From Augochlora pura (Eukaryota > Arthropoda > Insecta > Hymenoptera > Halictidae), in assembly GCF_028453695.1 (NCBI RefSeq), contig NC_135772.1:17045611-17109610 (forward strand): a stretch of 64,000 bases of DNA. The letters run 5' to 3'. Below, piece by piece: positions 12,321-22,219 of this stretch (its first letter is position 1; every line of letters starts with the position of its first letter). Position numbers and translations under genes: made by a program. The notes under the pieces were generated by a model. It searched no databases and was not told where the DNA came from. It saw only the letters and a program-made list of their open reading frames with translations.

Positions 12321-13242
12321 AGTAAAAATTATTATTTTTTTATAAACAAGACTCAGAATTTTACGGATTCCAGATTATTTTACAATTATTTAGATTATTG
12401 TTACCTTCACGTGGTCTTGTAATGCTGCATAGATTTCGCTATTTATTGTCTCGTGATCTCCGATGTTTCGCTGTGAAACCGATTCGACGAGCATTCTCAT
12501 CGGTTTGTGCACCCGGTTTAAGGCCGGTCCCCCCTCCCCTCCCCCCGTCGATCTCTCGAGATCCGGCGCGTTCGATAATTGTCGGCGTTCAGGACGGTCT
12601 CACGGACGGACGCGCGCACACGTTCGCACGGTATCGCGAGCGCGCTCGCGTTACCATGACGCGACGGTCCAGTAAATAACGTCGACGTGAATGGGGACTA
12701 TCATGTGACAAAATCGATTCAAGTGACAGTTTATATATATATTTTGTGTTCCCCTTTTTTCTCTCTCTCTGTATGTTTTAGTCCCCTGTTCGGCCTTTTT
12801 TTTCTATCTTTTCGGTTGTGGTTTCAAAATTCCGTACGAGTGTAGGTCTCGCGAGAGGGAGGCGCGCGGCGACGAACTAAGCGGAAGAGGAGAGAAGGAA
12901 ATAAAGGAAGGGAAGCCGCCTGTTCGAGACAAGGTAAGCCCGTGGCCTTCTCCTTTCTCCCCCCTCCCCCTCCCCCCAGGGGGGGAACGTGATTCCAATT
13001 GAAATTCTTGGTTAACCTCGGGCCGGGATCATTTGTCTTCGTCTCGGTCCCGGGGAAAGAAACACCGAGTCATTCGTAATCGGAAAAGAATTCGCGACAG
13101 GGCTGCGAACGCCGCGGAAAATCTCGGTGTTAAACGTTTTATTATCCGACGCGGCGCGAAAGGGGGGATCCAACTCCCCGCGGCCCTCGATCGCGAGCCC
13201 GCGCGTCCTGGATTTAGGATTCTCGATCCTCCGTCGGGGCCT
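12321..13242. other. Mixed to CpG-rich block
   Basis: A short AT-rich start gives way to pyrimidine-rich runs (12530-12550 C-rich, 12760-12775 CT-rich, 12952-12985 C/G-rich). No gene is supported. Confidence 0.5.
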
Positions 13243-13336
13243 CGCGAGATCTGTTGTACAATGCGAGATCCAACCACGCGAGATCCGTTGAACGATGCGA
13301 GATCCGTTGAACGATGCGAGATCCGTCGAACCACGC
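13243..13336 (+). repeat. 19-bp CpG-rich minisatellite, about 5 copies
   Basis: Units start with GCGAGATC. The best-conserved two, at about 13298-13335, read GCGAGATCCGTTGAACGAT in tandem. The second copy is shortened to 15 bp. Every unit carries a GATC, and all carry CpG. Confidence 0.85.
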
Positions 13337-14340
13337 GCGTCGCGATCCGAAACACCGTTCTCTCGCGTAATTGCATCGGCCGCGGCTGCAACAGCCTCGA
13401 TCCAATGCGTTTCGCCGATGTCAATCGACTCGAATAATATTATGAATCCGCGGCTTCCGCGCGAGTCCATTCGGCTATGATTAAACTGAGGTAAATTTGT
13501 CGAAGTGCTACGACCTCGCCGATACAGAGCCGCCTGTGCACGCCCTTCGCTTCCCGACAATTCCTCCCTTTCACGTAATAAGCGCGGATCCTTGATTGCG
13601 ATTGTTCTGCGCGAGTATTTGTATTTGTTCGTTCAGCGGTTCGTATAAAAACGAAGGGATCGCTCGGCTGGGAAATTCGAATAGACTAATTATTTCTTAT
13701 TTAAATTGTTTTGACCGGTCGGCCGTGCTGATTTTAATAGGGTGGAGGTGTATAATATGGTATCCAGTTTGATTTTTCCATTTTCACTTATCGGATTTAT
13801 GAAATTTTCTTGAACATTTTTTTGCATGAATTGAATGTACTATATAATAATATTTCTGAAAATAATTGTGCAGTTACGATTTTTAAGATAGTTGTAGTAT
13901 AATCGACCTTTTTCAATAATTTATAATGAGAAAGAATTCGAGTTAAGAAAGAAGATCCTCATCACTGATTCATATGAACATATATGAACTGTATTCATAT
14001 ATTTTTAATAGTAATATTATTAGTAATAATGTCTCGTAAAATTTACAGGTTATAGGCATAAAAATATGTGCATAAATTCGTTCTGCATCTAGATAGGTGA
14101 CAACAATGATCTAGAGATTAAATCGATCATCTTACGTTTCGAGATTTAGGTGCGTCGTCGATTTAAGAACTGAAATCATTTTTGTGATATTTTAAAAACA
14201 TACGTCGCTCACGCAATTCATTTTAACTAATAACTGATTGATTGAGATTAAATAAATAAGTTTAATACATTTTATCTGCTAAATGTGAAGTTAATTATGC
14301 TTGGAAATAAACTAGTAATTGGTTCCTGGTTCCACTAGCC
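13337..14340. other. CpG-rich tail then AT-rich block
   Basis: To about 13690 the sequence is CpG-rich. From 13691 it is AT-rich with a CATATGAACATATATGAACTG-like inverted word near 13970-14005. No gene or intact transposon end was seen. Confidence 0.5.
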
Positions 14341-17050
14341 TAACAAGTTCCAGCTGCGCGTCCCGGCGAAAAATGGCGACGTTTCACGCAACGGCGCTCA
14401 GTGACCGAACGTTACGGCATTATCGCGGCAGATCGCGCGCCAATTAGCCGCCGACATTCGGATCGTTTGGCCAGCCTAATTAGCGCGTTTAAGTCGTGGC
14501 TCGCGATGACATTCGGCAATGGCCGCCGCTCGCCCGGGCACTCCACGCGTCTCCGGCTGCGCGCTTTTGACGGGCGGCGTTAAACGACGGTCGCAATTGA
14601 TTCCGTGCGATTCGTTTGACGTTGGACCGCGACAAATTTCATCGCTTGGCGAGCTCCTCGAGCGGAAACGAGGCTTTTCGCTCCGCAATTAATCCTCTTG
14701 GACGCGGCTTTCCGCGGGCTTGCCCCGGCTCTCCCGCGAAACTCAAATAATTGCGCTCATCTTTTATTCCGCTGGCCCCGCGTGACAAGCCTTTCGGCAA
14801 CATATTCGCCGGCTGGCAATCAAACGCCGCGGTTCATTAACTTCGCGGCCGGGTAGGGACACCGGTGAGACCCGGCTGCAAGATGAAGGGGTCGGACCGA
14901 AGTCAAAGTTACACGCGAACTCGAACGTCCGCGAATCTTTGTTGATTAAAGTATTATAAATTCCGATGGGCTCGGAGAGAGTGTGCCGCGGCAACGAAAG
15001 TCTCGAACTTACCTGTAACGTTGTTATCGGAATACTTTCCAGTTTTATCCTCTCGAATCTTCGAATCGAAGTTGTGCCAAAGTTTAATGTACACCGCCCT
15101 GGACGAACGTTCGCGTCGGTGGCGTGGCAAACTAATCGCCGGTTAACTCGGCTGGGGTCTTCGTCTTCGGAAAACGAATCGCTTGCGAGAGGACCGCACT
15201 TAGCCCGCTGTCAGGTGATTTCCAATTGGGGACCGTGTCGCGGCTATTCGTTTGATAACCTTAGCGAATTGCCGCGCGAGGGCAGCGGCAATCACGAATA
15301 CTCTCCAGAGACGATCACCATCGTTTCGAAATTCCACCGGCGACATAATTGATATCTGATAATCAGCAGGACGTTTGAATAATTCATCTAATAATACTAC
15401 GCTACCGGTATTGCTCTACACAATTTGACAGAAGCAGCTCGTTAATTTGGCACTTGACGACTGAGATATTTAGTCCCTGTTATTATGTGCTCGTGTGCCC
15501 CCCCCCCCCCTACCCTCCTCCGCATTCTCCGCGCTGCCTGCGATTCAACCCCTCTACCGGCTCGCCACTATGCGAACGTCAATCCGAGATACGTTCTCGA
15601 TAAATTTTCAATCTGATCGATCGTAAACTAATTGCCAAACCGGGATATCTCCTTACCCGTGATCGCATCGAACACGCGTCGCGACCGCAGCGATTCTTGG
15701 CACGGCGCGCGCGACATTTTCGCGGTTAATTCGGGCGAAAGGACAATCGAAATATTCCTTTTTTCATTTTCACAGCACCGAAATCAAGTTTCGCAATAAA
15801 CTTTCAAAATTCACTTCTACATTTAACATCCCCGCTCCACAATTATATTTCTATTTAGAAATACCGCTGCAAAATGAATTTTACAACTTACCCCGCATTT
15901 TTTAAGACACCGCCGTAAAAGCTCGCCGTAAAAAAAAATAAAATACTCGGGCGTAAATATGTGATTCGAATCGGAGAATATTTTTTTACAGCTTCCGGTG
16001 GCCGCCTCTTGTCCCGCGCCACGGCTGCCGGAACGAGGCCGGAAATAAAAAGTGGGAATAATAATTTAGGACACAGGGGGGAACGCAAACCGTAAACTTG
16101 CGACGCTTCTAAACGCGTCGCGAAATGACATGCACGGCAACCGGTTCGGCGCGTATGAGCGACGAGGCGAGGCTCGCGTCGTACGTATTCAATTATCTCG
16201 TGCGAGCGCTTTCGAAAAAGAAAAAGAAAAAGCGTGGCAAGAAGCACCCGGGGATAGCTTGTGAAGCAATCCAGTCGCGGAATCGCGCAATTTCCTGGCA
16301 CGCTCTCCTCGTTGCGGCAGATCAGGAAAGGGAACCGAGCCGGAGCCGATCGAATCGCCCGATTCGAGACGTGCCCGCGGTGCGTTCGCGGGGCGACACG
16401 CACGCCGGACGCAAATGAAATTTCCCGCTACTTTCGGAAATAAGTTTTATTTCGCGGCATTTCAAGTCGATAAGGGAGGGGGGGATAGCCGGCCGTTGCG
16501 CCCGTGACGGAGGGTGGGTCCGCGAACCATCGGAGCGCGAGGGGGAGAGAGGGGGTTGGCGGAGAGAAGAGTTTCCATTCTTCGACAAAAGTTCTCGACA
16601 ACTCGTTTGAACGCCACGACCAAGCACCACCACTTTCCTCTGCCCCTTATTTTCCCCGGTGCAGCAGCAGCAGCAGCAGCAGCAGCTCGCGAGAGGAAAC
16701 TTTCCCTCACCCCCTCTCCGATTCCTTCTTCGGAGGTGTAACATAATATTTTCGTGGCCGGATCGCGCGTCGGGGATGAAAAGGAAAAAAAAAATGAAAC
16801 GCCCTCTCGCCCCGGCCCAACTTGCCCCGTCTAACCTTGTTTCACCTTCTGTTCTTTTGGAATATTGTCTGACACTTCTACCGCCCGCCGACGTCCCGTA
16901 AATTCAATTAACGCGTTGACTTTCAGCACGTGCCACGTCCGACGACGTTCGGCCTCGTAGAACGAATTTTTTGACGCGCTTCGATGCTCGACGATCTACC
17001 GATCGCTGACAGCGACTAACCTGCGCGGCTTTGTAGCGATACGGGAGCTG
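14341..17050. other. CpG-rich block without a recognisable gene
   Basis: Contains a C12 run (about 15500-15511), a lysine-codon run (AAGAAAAAGAAAAAG near 16217-16232) and the CAG repeat at 16662. Overlapping Arg/Ser/Pro frames occur on both strands (for example 15888-16403 minus, 171 codons), with no domain I recognise. Confidence 0.5.
16662..16685 (+). repeat. (CAG)8 microsatellite
   Basis: Eight perfect CAG units. Different frames would give poly-Gln, Ser or Ala on the plus strand. I find no gene that would make it coding. Confidence 0.95.
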
Positions 17051-17736
17051 GATTCGCGTAGACCTTCTCGTATTTTTTTATTGTGAATTATGTTTGGGTT
17101 GAGATATTTATTCGAGCATTTTCTGTGAAAGCGTAATTAGAATTTTTACAATTTCAAAGTAAAAAATGTGAGATCTATCATTTTGGAAAAACATAGTATG
17201 TGATATAGTATTTCAGAACAAATACCACCTCTTTTTGGTTGTGTTGTTTTAATAAATTTTTAACTTTTAATTATTTATATATTTATTCATTGGACGAGCC
17301 TCGGAGCTAACTTGTTCAATATAAATACATAGGCAAAAATAATAATCGAACTTACCAAACTAAAATGACAAACGCCTGATTTGAGTACTTAGATAGAATA
17401 AAAAATTAACTTCTATTATCCTTTATTGGTAGAATCAAAAAATAAATAAATTGTATATTTCCTAAAATGTTTGATCGGCGAGGATGAACAGTAGAATTAT
17501 TATTGATAGCGAAAGTGTTGATCTACATTGGAACTCCGCTTACCTGGACCTCATTTATTGGAACGAAATTATGGGTCATGCTCGATGTAATGAACTTCTG
17601 CCGAACTCTCATTATCTGAACTATTGTCGAACGTTAGTTCAATTATGTGAGAGGCTAGGATTTAGTACTCTTATCATCCGAGAAGTGAATTGAAGAAGCG
17701 TTCGGTTAAATTCATTTATCTGAACTCGAACTTCGA

Positions 17737-17815
17737 TTATTTCAACGAAAAGTTATAAATAGTGAGGATAGTCTGGTTATTTCAACGAAAAGTTAGAAGT
17801 AGTGAAGGCAATGAG
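17737..17815 (+). repeat. Two-copy 40-bp tandem duplication
   Basis: Both copies carry TTATTTCAACGAAAAGTTA followed by AAATAGTGA or GAAGTAGTGA. Confidence 0.75.
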
Positions 17816-17983
17816 CGAAGTTATATTATTTATGCAAGTTCGGTGATTATCTTCGCCACTTCGAACCTCTCGATGAAGTAACCAGATTTCGCTGCTTCAC
17901 TTGATTCTGTTCATTTATATATATTTATCGATTATTTGACCGGTAAGGAGAAGTCTCTATGTTGTAAATTAGATTAAAATTAG

Positions 17984-18112
17984 AAAGAATTAAATTAAAT
18001 TAAATTAAAATTATATTGCATAGAACTAAATTAAATTAAAATTATATTACATAGAATTAAATTAAATTAAAATTAAATTACATAGAATTAAATTAAATTG
18101 AAATTAAATTAA
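17984..18112 (+). repeat. 31-bp AT-rich minisatellite, about 4 copies
   Basis: Units carry AGAATTAAATTAAATTAAAA followed by TTATATTACAT. The first copy has an extra TTAAA unit. Confidence 0.85.
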
Positions 18113-18174
18113 AAAGAGAAGTCGATTGAGTCAGTTATGGTAACCATAAAATGTGCGATAATTTCAAAGAGCGA

Positions 18175-18208
18175 TAGAGAGTGAGAGAGAAAGAGGGGGG
18201 AGAGAGAA
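18175..18208 (+). repeat. GA-rich microsatellite
   Basis: Imperfect GA run with a G6 interruption. Confidence 0.85.
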
Positions 18209-18645
18209 TATATCTCGATATTATGCATGGCTATACAGAGAGAAAGCATTTCGAAAATAGCGAGACAAGAAATGGTGTGGTCAATTCGTTTACTTCGCAT
18301 GAACCTCCCACCGAGTTCATATAAATGGAGTTCCACTGTACTTCAATTTGTTCTTAGAACGCAGACTTTCAATCTTTGTCTGCGCGAAGTTCGATCTCGA
18401 AAACTACTTGTTGCGTCGAGTTGATTCTTTCTTTAAACTGAATCTAGAAGATTCGGTCAATGATAAGAACATCGTCTGAATTGAAAACTTAATTTACCTT
18501 TCGTAAATCTTATCTCGAAGAGCTCTCCTACGTGTTTTATCTCTTACTTTTGTAGTCGAATGGTTATTGATCCATTAATAAATCCGAGCTGGCTATTCAT
18601 TAATACCTCTTTTGGTAATAGAAATAATTCAATATATTTCTGTTA

Positions 18646-18812
18646 TATGATATAATAAAATATACGTATAAAATAAGATGTATAATACAATACCATACAA
18701 TGCGATATAGTACAATGCGATGCAATATAATACGATACAATATAATACGATACAATATGATATAATACAGTATAACATAATACACTACAATATAAAATAA
18801 TATAAATAAAGC
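18646..18812 (+). repeat. TATAATACAA-type AT-rich microsatellite/minisatellite
   Basis: About 165 nt of degenerate 5- and 10-bp units (ATACA, ACAAT, GCGAT variants). The minus strand gives Tyr/Ile-rich frames that are artefacts of the repeat. Confidence 0.85.
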
Positions 18813-18870
18813 TAGTTTGAAGAAACGTTTCAATGCAGACTATCCTAAATCTCAAGCTCTACAAAATCAT

Positions 18871-19480
18871 CTTATAATTTCCTAAGAATAAAAATCTCCA
18901 GAAAGTTGCAACTTTCATAAAATTCTGTGCAAGGTTCGCATTGTTCGCGAGTTTTTGCGAACAGTCGAGCGAGGGGTTCGGACAGGTTTGCGAGCCATTT
19001 AAATCTCGCGAGCGTTTTCATAGGTAGGAAGGCGAGATATTTAAAAGAAAGTCGCGGGGAGAGAGAGAGGGGGGGGGGGGGGGACACGAAAGGGGGGGTA
19101 GGGCGAAGAACCAACGGAACTGTGTAAGGCCAGAAGCGTAGAACCAACGCGAGGTGTGGCTCGTGAATATTTCAGACGTTACCGGAGCGTAGGTATCGGA
19201 GGAGAAGGGCTGGAAGGAGGATATTTTTCGAGGCGCCTTCGTAATTGGCGAGTTGAATCATTGATTAGCCGGCAGGCAGACGGCTTATGCTCACCCCTTG
19301 GCATCCACCATAGACCCTATTCGCGATCCAATGGTTACAGTCGGGGGTAAGACTTATTGTTAGTGTACCCTGAAATATTACTCCGCCAGATTAAAACTCG
19401 TATGGGCTCCCCTTACCGTGACACCGTAGAAAGTAAAAATTCTCGAATCTCGTTTACACCGCCGATTATAATTAATTTCT
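18871..19480. other. CpG-rich island between AT-rich blocks
   Basis: Holds a GA tract running into a G15 homopolymer (about 19057-19083) and several short frames. No gene is supported. Confidence 0.5.
19057..19083 (+). repeat. GA tract followed by poly-G (about 15 nt)
   Basis: GAGAGAGAG leads directly into an uninterrupted G run, then ACACG. Confidence 0.9.
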
Positions 19481-19486
19481 TTTGTG

Positions 19487-20066
19487 TCATCGAGATAGCT
19501 TAAAGACGTATGGTGTAGGTATAGTACTTATTAAGTTTAACCCCTTATACTATGACTCTTTTCACGCTGCGTTAATTAGCACTTATTTGTCCTTAATATT
19601 TTTAATAATAGAACCAGATAATTTTAGTTTCTTCTACTGTCTTTATTCACTTCCGTTTCTAGACTTCCATAACAAAATAATTCAATTTGATTTCGATTTA
19701 AAAGAAATTAATAATATTCATATTTAATGCATCTTATATATAATTTTTATCACGAGTCTGACTCGTGATTATAGCGCAAAGGGTTGATCCCGCCGGCAAA
19801 TCAACGTTGAATTCTACGGAATTGAATTTGTTTCGTTTGGACATCGAAAACGGTGCGTCTTCGAAGTTAATAGTCTCCGCCTTTCCGTTCTGTTTTTCTA
19901 CCTGGGTTGCGGATCCTATTTCACTTGTCTGATTAGGAGCAAACCCTACTCCACTGGCCTTACACGAGACAGCATCCGTTCCACTTGTCTGCTCGAGGAT
20001 CAGACTACCGGCACGTGGCCGAAGGAAAATAGATATCATTTTGTACATCTGACCGATGATGGACAT
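19487..20066 (-). pseudogene. Candidate protein fragment interrupted by a MITE
   Basis: On the minus strand the frame is open from 20138 to the MITE edge at 19788 (117 codons); an in-frame stop (TAA) lies at 20139-20141. The first ATG is at 20064-20066 and the product begins MSIIGQMYKMISIFLRPRAG. Unlike the Arg/Ser/Pro shadow frames elsewhere, it uses Lys, Glu, Asp, Asn and Gln freely. The frame runs into the right end of MITE copy 1 and terminates inside the element at 19734. Disregarding the element and one TTAA copy, the same frame stays open for 17 more codons and ends at TGA 19487-19489. I recognise no family, domain, signal peptide or membrane segment. It may be a last exon, a small gene or an old retrocopy, or it may be chance. 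No clear splice acceptor is visible upstream. Confidence 0.3.
19537..19787 (+). mobile_element. TTAA-ended MITE, piggyBac-like (copy 1, 251 bp)
   Basis: The left end is TTAACCCCTTATACTATGA. The right end, read on the minus strand, is TCAACCCTTTGCGCTATAA, so the terminal inverted repeats match at 13 of 19 positions. TTAA at one end and TTGA (one substitution) at the other fit a TTAA target duplication, the piggyBac hallmark. A GAGTC..GACTC palindromic word lies just inside the right end. The interior matches copy 2 at 41337 along its whole length (for example GTCTTTATTCACTTCCGTTT versus GTCTTCATTTACTTACATTT). There is no transposase, so the copy is non-autonomous. It interrupts a minus-strand open frame (see that entry). 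Assignment to the piggyBac superfamily is inferred from ends and target site only. Confidence 0.75.
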
Positions 20067-20167
20067 CGCTCCTCGCGTCCGGCAATCATCGTGGTTTACT
20101 ATAATAGCGGAGGCGAGCCGTCCATTTACTCGGCTCGATTAAACGTTCCTTATTCGTCTGTCGCTCG

Positions 20168-20335
20168 CTATAATATTAATATAATATAATATAACAATAA
20201 TGATATCATATAATATAATAATAATGGTATCATATAATATAGTAATAATGGTATCATATAATATAATATAATAATAATGATATCATATAAATAATATAAT
20301 AATAGTAATATAATAATTAATATAAATGGATAATA
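20168..20335 (+). repeat. 24-bp AT-rich minisatellite, about 4-5 copies
   Basis: Units carry AATAATGGTATCATATAATA; variants have GATATC for GGTATC. Two later units are lengthened to 28-29 bp by extra TAATA. Confidence 0.85.
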
Positions 20336-21024
20336 ATCGAACATACTAAGCGGAAATAACGAAACTAGGATAACAATAAAATGTTAATACAGAATGAGGT
20401 ATATTGGTGATTTTGTTAGCTGATTGTTCGCATTTGTTCGTAGAACTGGAAAGTAAATCAGTGTCGCCGAGTTTAAGGTTAGTTTTACAAGTATTGATTC
20501 AGAATATGAAACGACTGTACTGGACGTGGGTGAATATTAAAGTTTATAAGACCTAGTAAAGGAAATAATATATCTGTCACGGCTCGTTCATTCTTCAAAG
20601 TTGACATTTCAAGAGCGACACTCGCATATTCAAGATGTCATAAAACTTTATTAGCAATGCCAGTTATTTATTTCAAAATTTTAACTTGACGAGTCTTTTG
20701 TGTTATGAGGTTAGAATAGAAAGTGGTGACTAGGCTGTGGATGCAAAATAAAAATTGTCTGCATCGATTGTAGAACACAGAAGCAAAGCTCTAGCTTCTT
20801 TCTTTTGTTAATCATTTTAACAAGTTCAAATTAATACATTAACATTTTTAGTTTCGCTCATTTAGTTTACTCATTTTTACCATAAACGTATTATAACTCA
20901 CTATGTAAAACTCATTACTGCTTAAAATTAAAAAAAAATAATTACTGTTGCAAATATAAATATCTTAATTTTTATTAATATAGTACAAGGTATTTAAGAT
21001 TGTCCTGTCCCTTTTCTGTTTCAG
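20336..21024. other. AT-rich stretch, no gene seen
   Basis: Plain AT-rich sequence ending in a pyrimidine-rich tract (21001-21024, CCCTTTTCTGTTTCAG) that forms a good splice-acceptor match in front of the candidate exon. Confidence 0.4.
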
Positions 21025-21201
21025 ATCCGTCGCCTGCGCGTGTCCGCTTGTCCCCGCAATCGCGCTCGCGTACCATCGAAATTCTCGTGGACGAAAGCGC
21101 GTCGACCGCGTGCAATATCGAATCCATCGTTTCGTTTCCAAATTGTGCAGTATCCCTCGTCGACGCATACAGGACTCCTTCTCACGGCTTCGACAGGCCA
21201 A
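21025..21201 (+). CDS. Weak candidate internal exon, product unknown
   Basis: A 177-bp GC-rich stretch is bounded on the left by a strong acceptor (CCCTTTTCTGTTTCAG ending at 21024) and on the right by AA|GTAAGC (donor at 21202). One plus frame is open throughout, and both junctions have the same phase, so skipping it would keep the frame. The translation contains PSPARVRLSPQS and TIEILVDESASTACNIE, which I do not recognise. The minus strand is also open over most of the same interval, so openness alone is not decisive. No partner exons were found. Confidence 0.15.
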
Positions 21202-21319
21202 GTAAGCAAATACCAATACGAACTCTTTGGTCGACGATCGATCGAACCCACCGACAATTCCTCGAATTCTTAAATAAGACCACCGGTCCGTAATCGCCCG
21301 CGAACGAAATCATCGGGCC

Positions 21320-21598
21320 GATTCGGGGATTACTTTATTTATAGATTTGGGGATCACATTATTTATAAATTTGAGCATTTCTTTAGGTATAGATTCGTGG
21401 ACTACTTTATATATAGATTTGTGGATTACTTTATATATTGATTAGAGGATTACTTTATACATTGATTTGTGCATTACTTTATGTATAGATTCGTGGATTA
21501 CTTTATGTATAGATTTGTGGACTACTTTATGTATAGATCTGTGGATTACTTTATGTATAGATCTGTGGATTACTTTATTTATAGATTCGTGGATTCAC
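21320..21598 (+). repeat. 24-bp minisatellite, 11.6 copies
   Basis: The unit is GATTCGTGGATTACTTTATGTATA. Units start at 21320 and every 24 nt to 21584, with no length variation. The left units are the most diverged and the right units almost identical, which suggests recent expansion from the right side. Because 24 is a multiple of 3, one frame reads as an 8-residue repeat (YRFVDYFM), but there is no other sign of a gene. Confidence 0.95.
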
Positions 21599-22187
21599 AA
21601 TTCATAAGTCGCGCGCGATTCGTTTCGACGATTTATTCGGAACGGCGGGAAGAATTGCATATCAAACGAAGCAACGTGCAGGTCAGAACGTGCCTTATCT
21701 TTCCTCGAAAAATATCGTCGCCGGCTCGCGTGATTTAGTGTCTAAACAGTTCGATGTATCCCCATTTCCCCCCCGTGACTTACCGGGCAAACAGAACCCG
21801 TTTGCCATCGAATGTCCTTTAATGCTTCTTTCTGACGCATGTACGGACTGCCGAGTAAATCACAATGACCATGGAATTCGTTATTCAGCGCCACCTATTT
21901 CTATACTCGCGCTGTTCTTCGACTATGCGCACTTCTAAGTGTCAACGTCTTGCGATAGTATTTTTATTAACAGTCGGATAGATTTATTTATATTTTTACG
22001 ATTTTATTAGCGTGTAAGCTTTTAGGGTTAAGAAATTTATTCTATCATTTGTTATGAAAGAGTTATTTCTCACGGTTTTTATAATTAAATAAGCTTTTTA
22101 AGTAGAGCGCATATTATAGTAGACTTGGCGAGAAATTTAAATAAATTTAATCTAAATATTTTTGTAATACAGCGCATATTAATTATT
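21599..22187. other. Mixed then AT-rich stretch
   Basis: CpG-rich to about 21740 with a short open frame that begins inside the minisatellite, then AT-rich. No gene is supported. Confidence 0.5.
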
Positions 22188-22219
22188 ATTGGAGCTTCGT
22201 CCTATTGGAGCTTCGTCCT
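22188..22219 (+). repeat. Perfect 16-bp tandem duplication
   Basis: ATTGGAGCTTCGTCCT occurs twice in direct succession. Confidence 0.95.

Larger units (their letters stand above)
17051..18870. other. AT-rich block with several degenerate tandem arrays
   Basis: A 40-bp word containing TTATTTCAACGAAAAGTTA occurs twice (about 17737-17815). The stretch 17520-17720 repeats TTATCTGAACT-type words. The 31-bp and (ATACAA)-type arrays follow. A true-ATG frame at 17484-17693 (69 codons) lies inside the degenerate repeat and is therefore not called. Confidence 0.6.

Noticed and set aside
16200..16260. Lys-rich run that could be a nuclear localisation signal
   Set aside because: Derived from an AAGAAAAAG microsatellite in a frame without other coding evidence.
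17484..17693. 69-codon ATG-started frame
   Set aside because: Lies in degenerate TTATCTGAACT-type repeats, so the openness follows from the repeat.
20168..21598. CRISPR-like array
   Set aside because: The repeats are head-to-tail minisatellites without unique spacers, in a eukaryotic setting.
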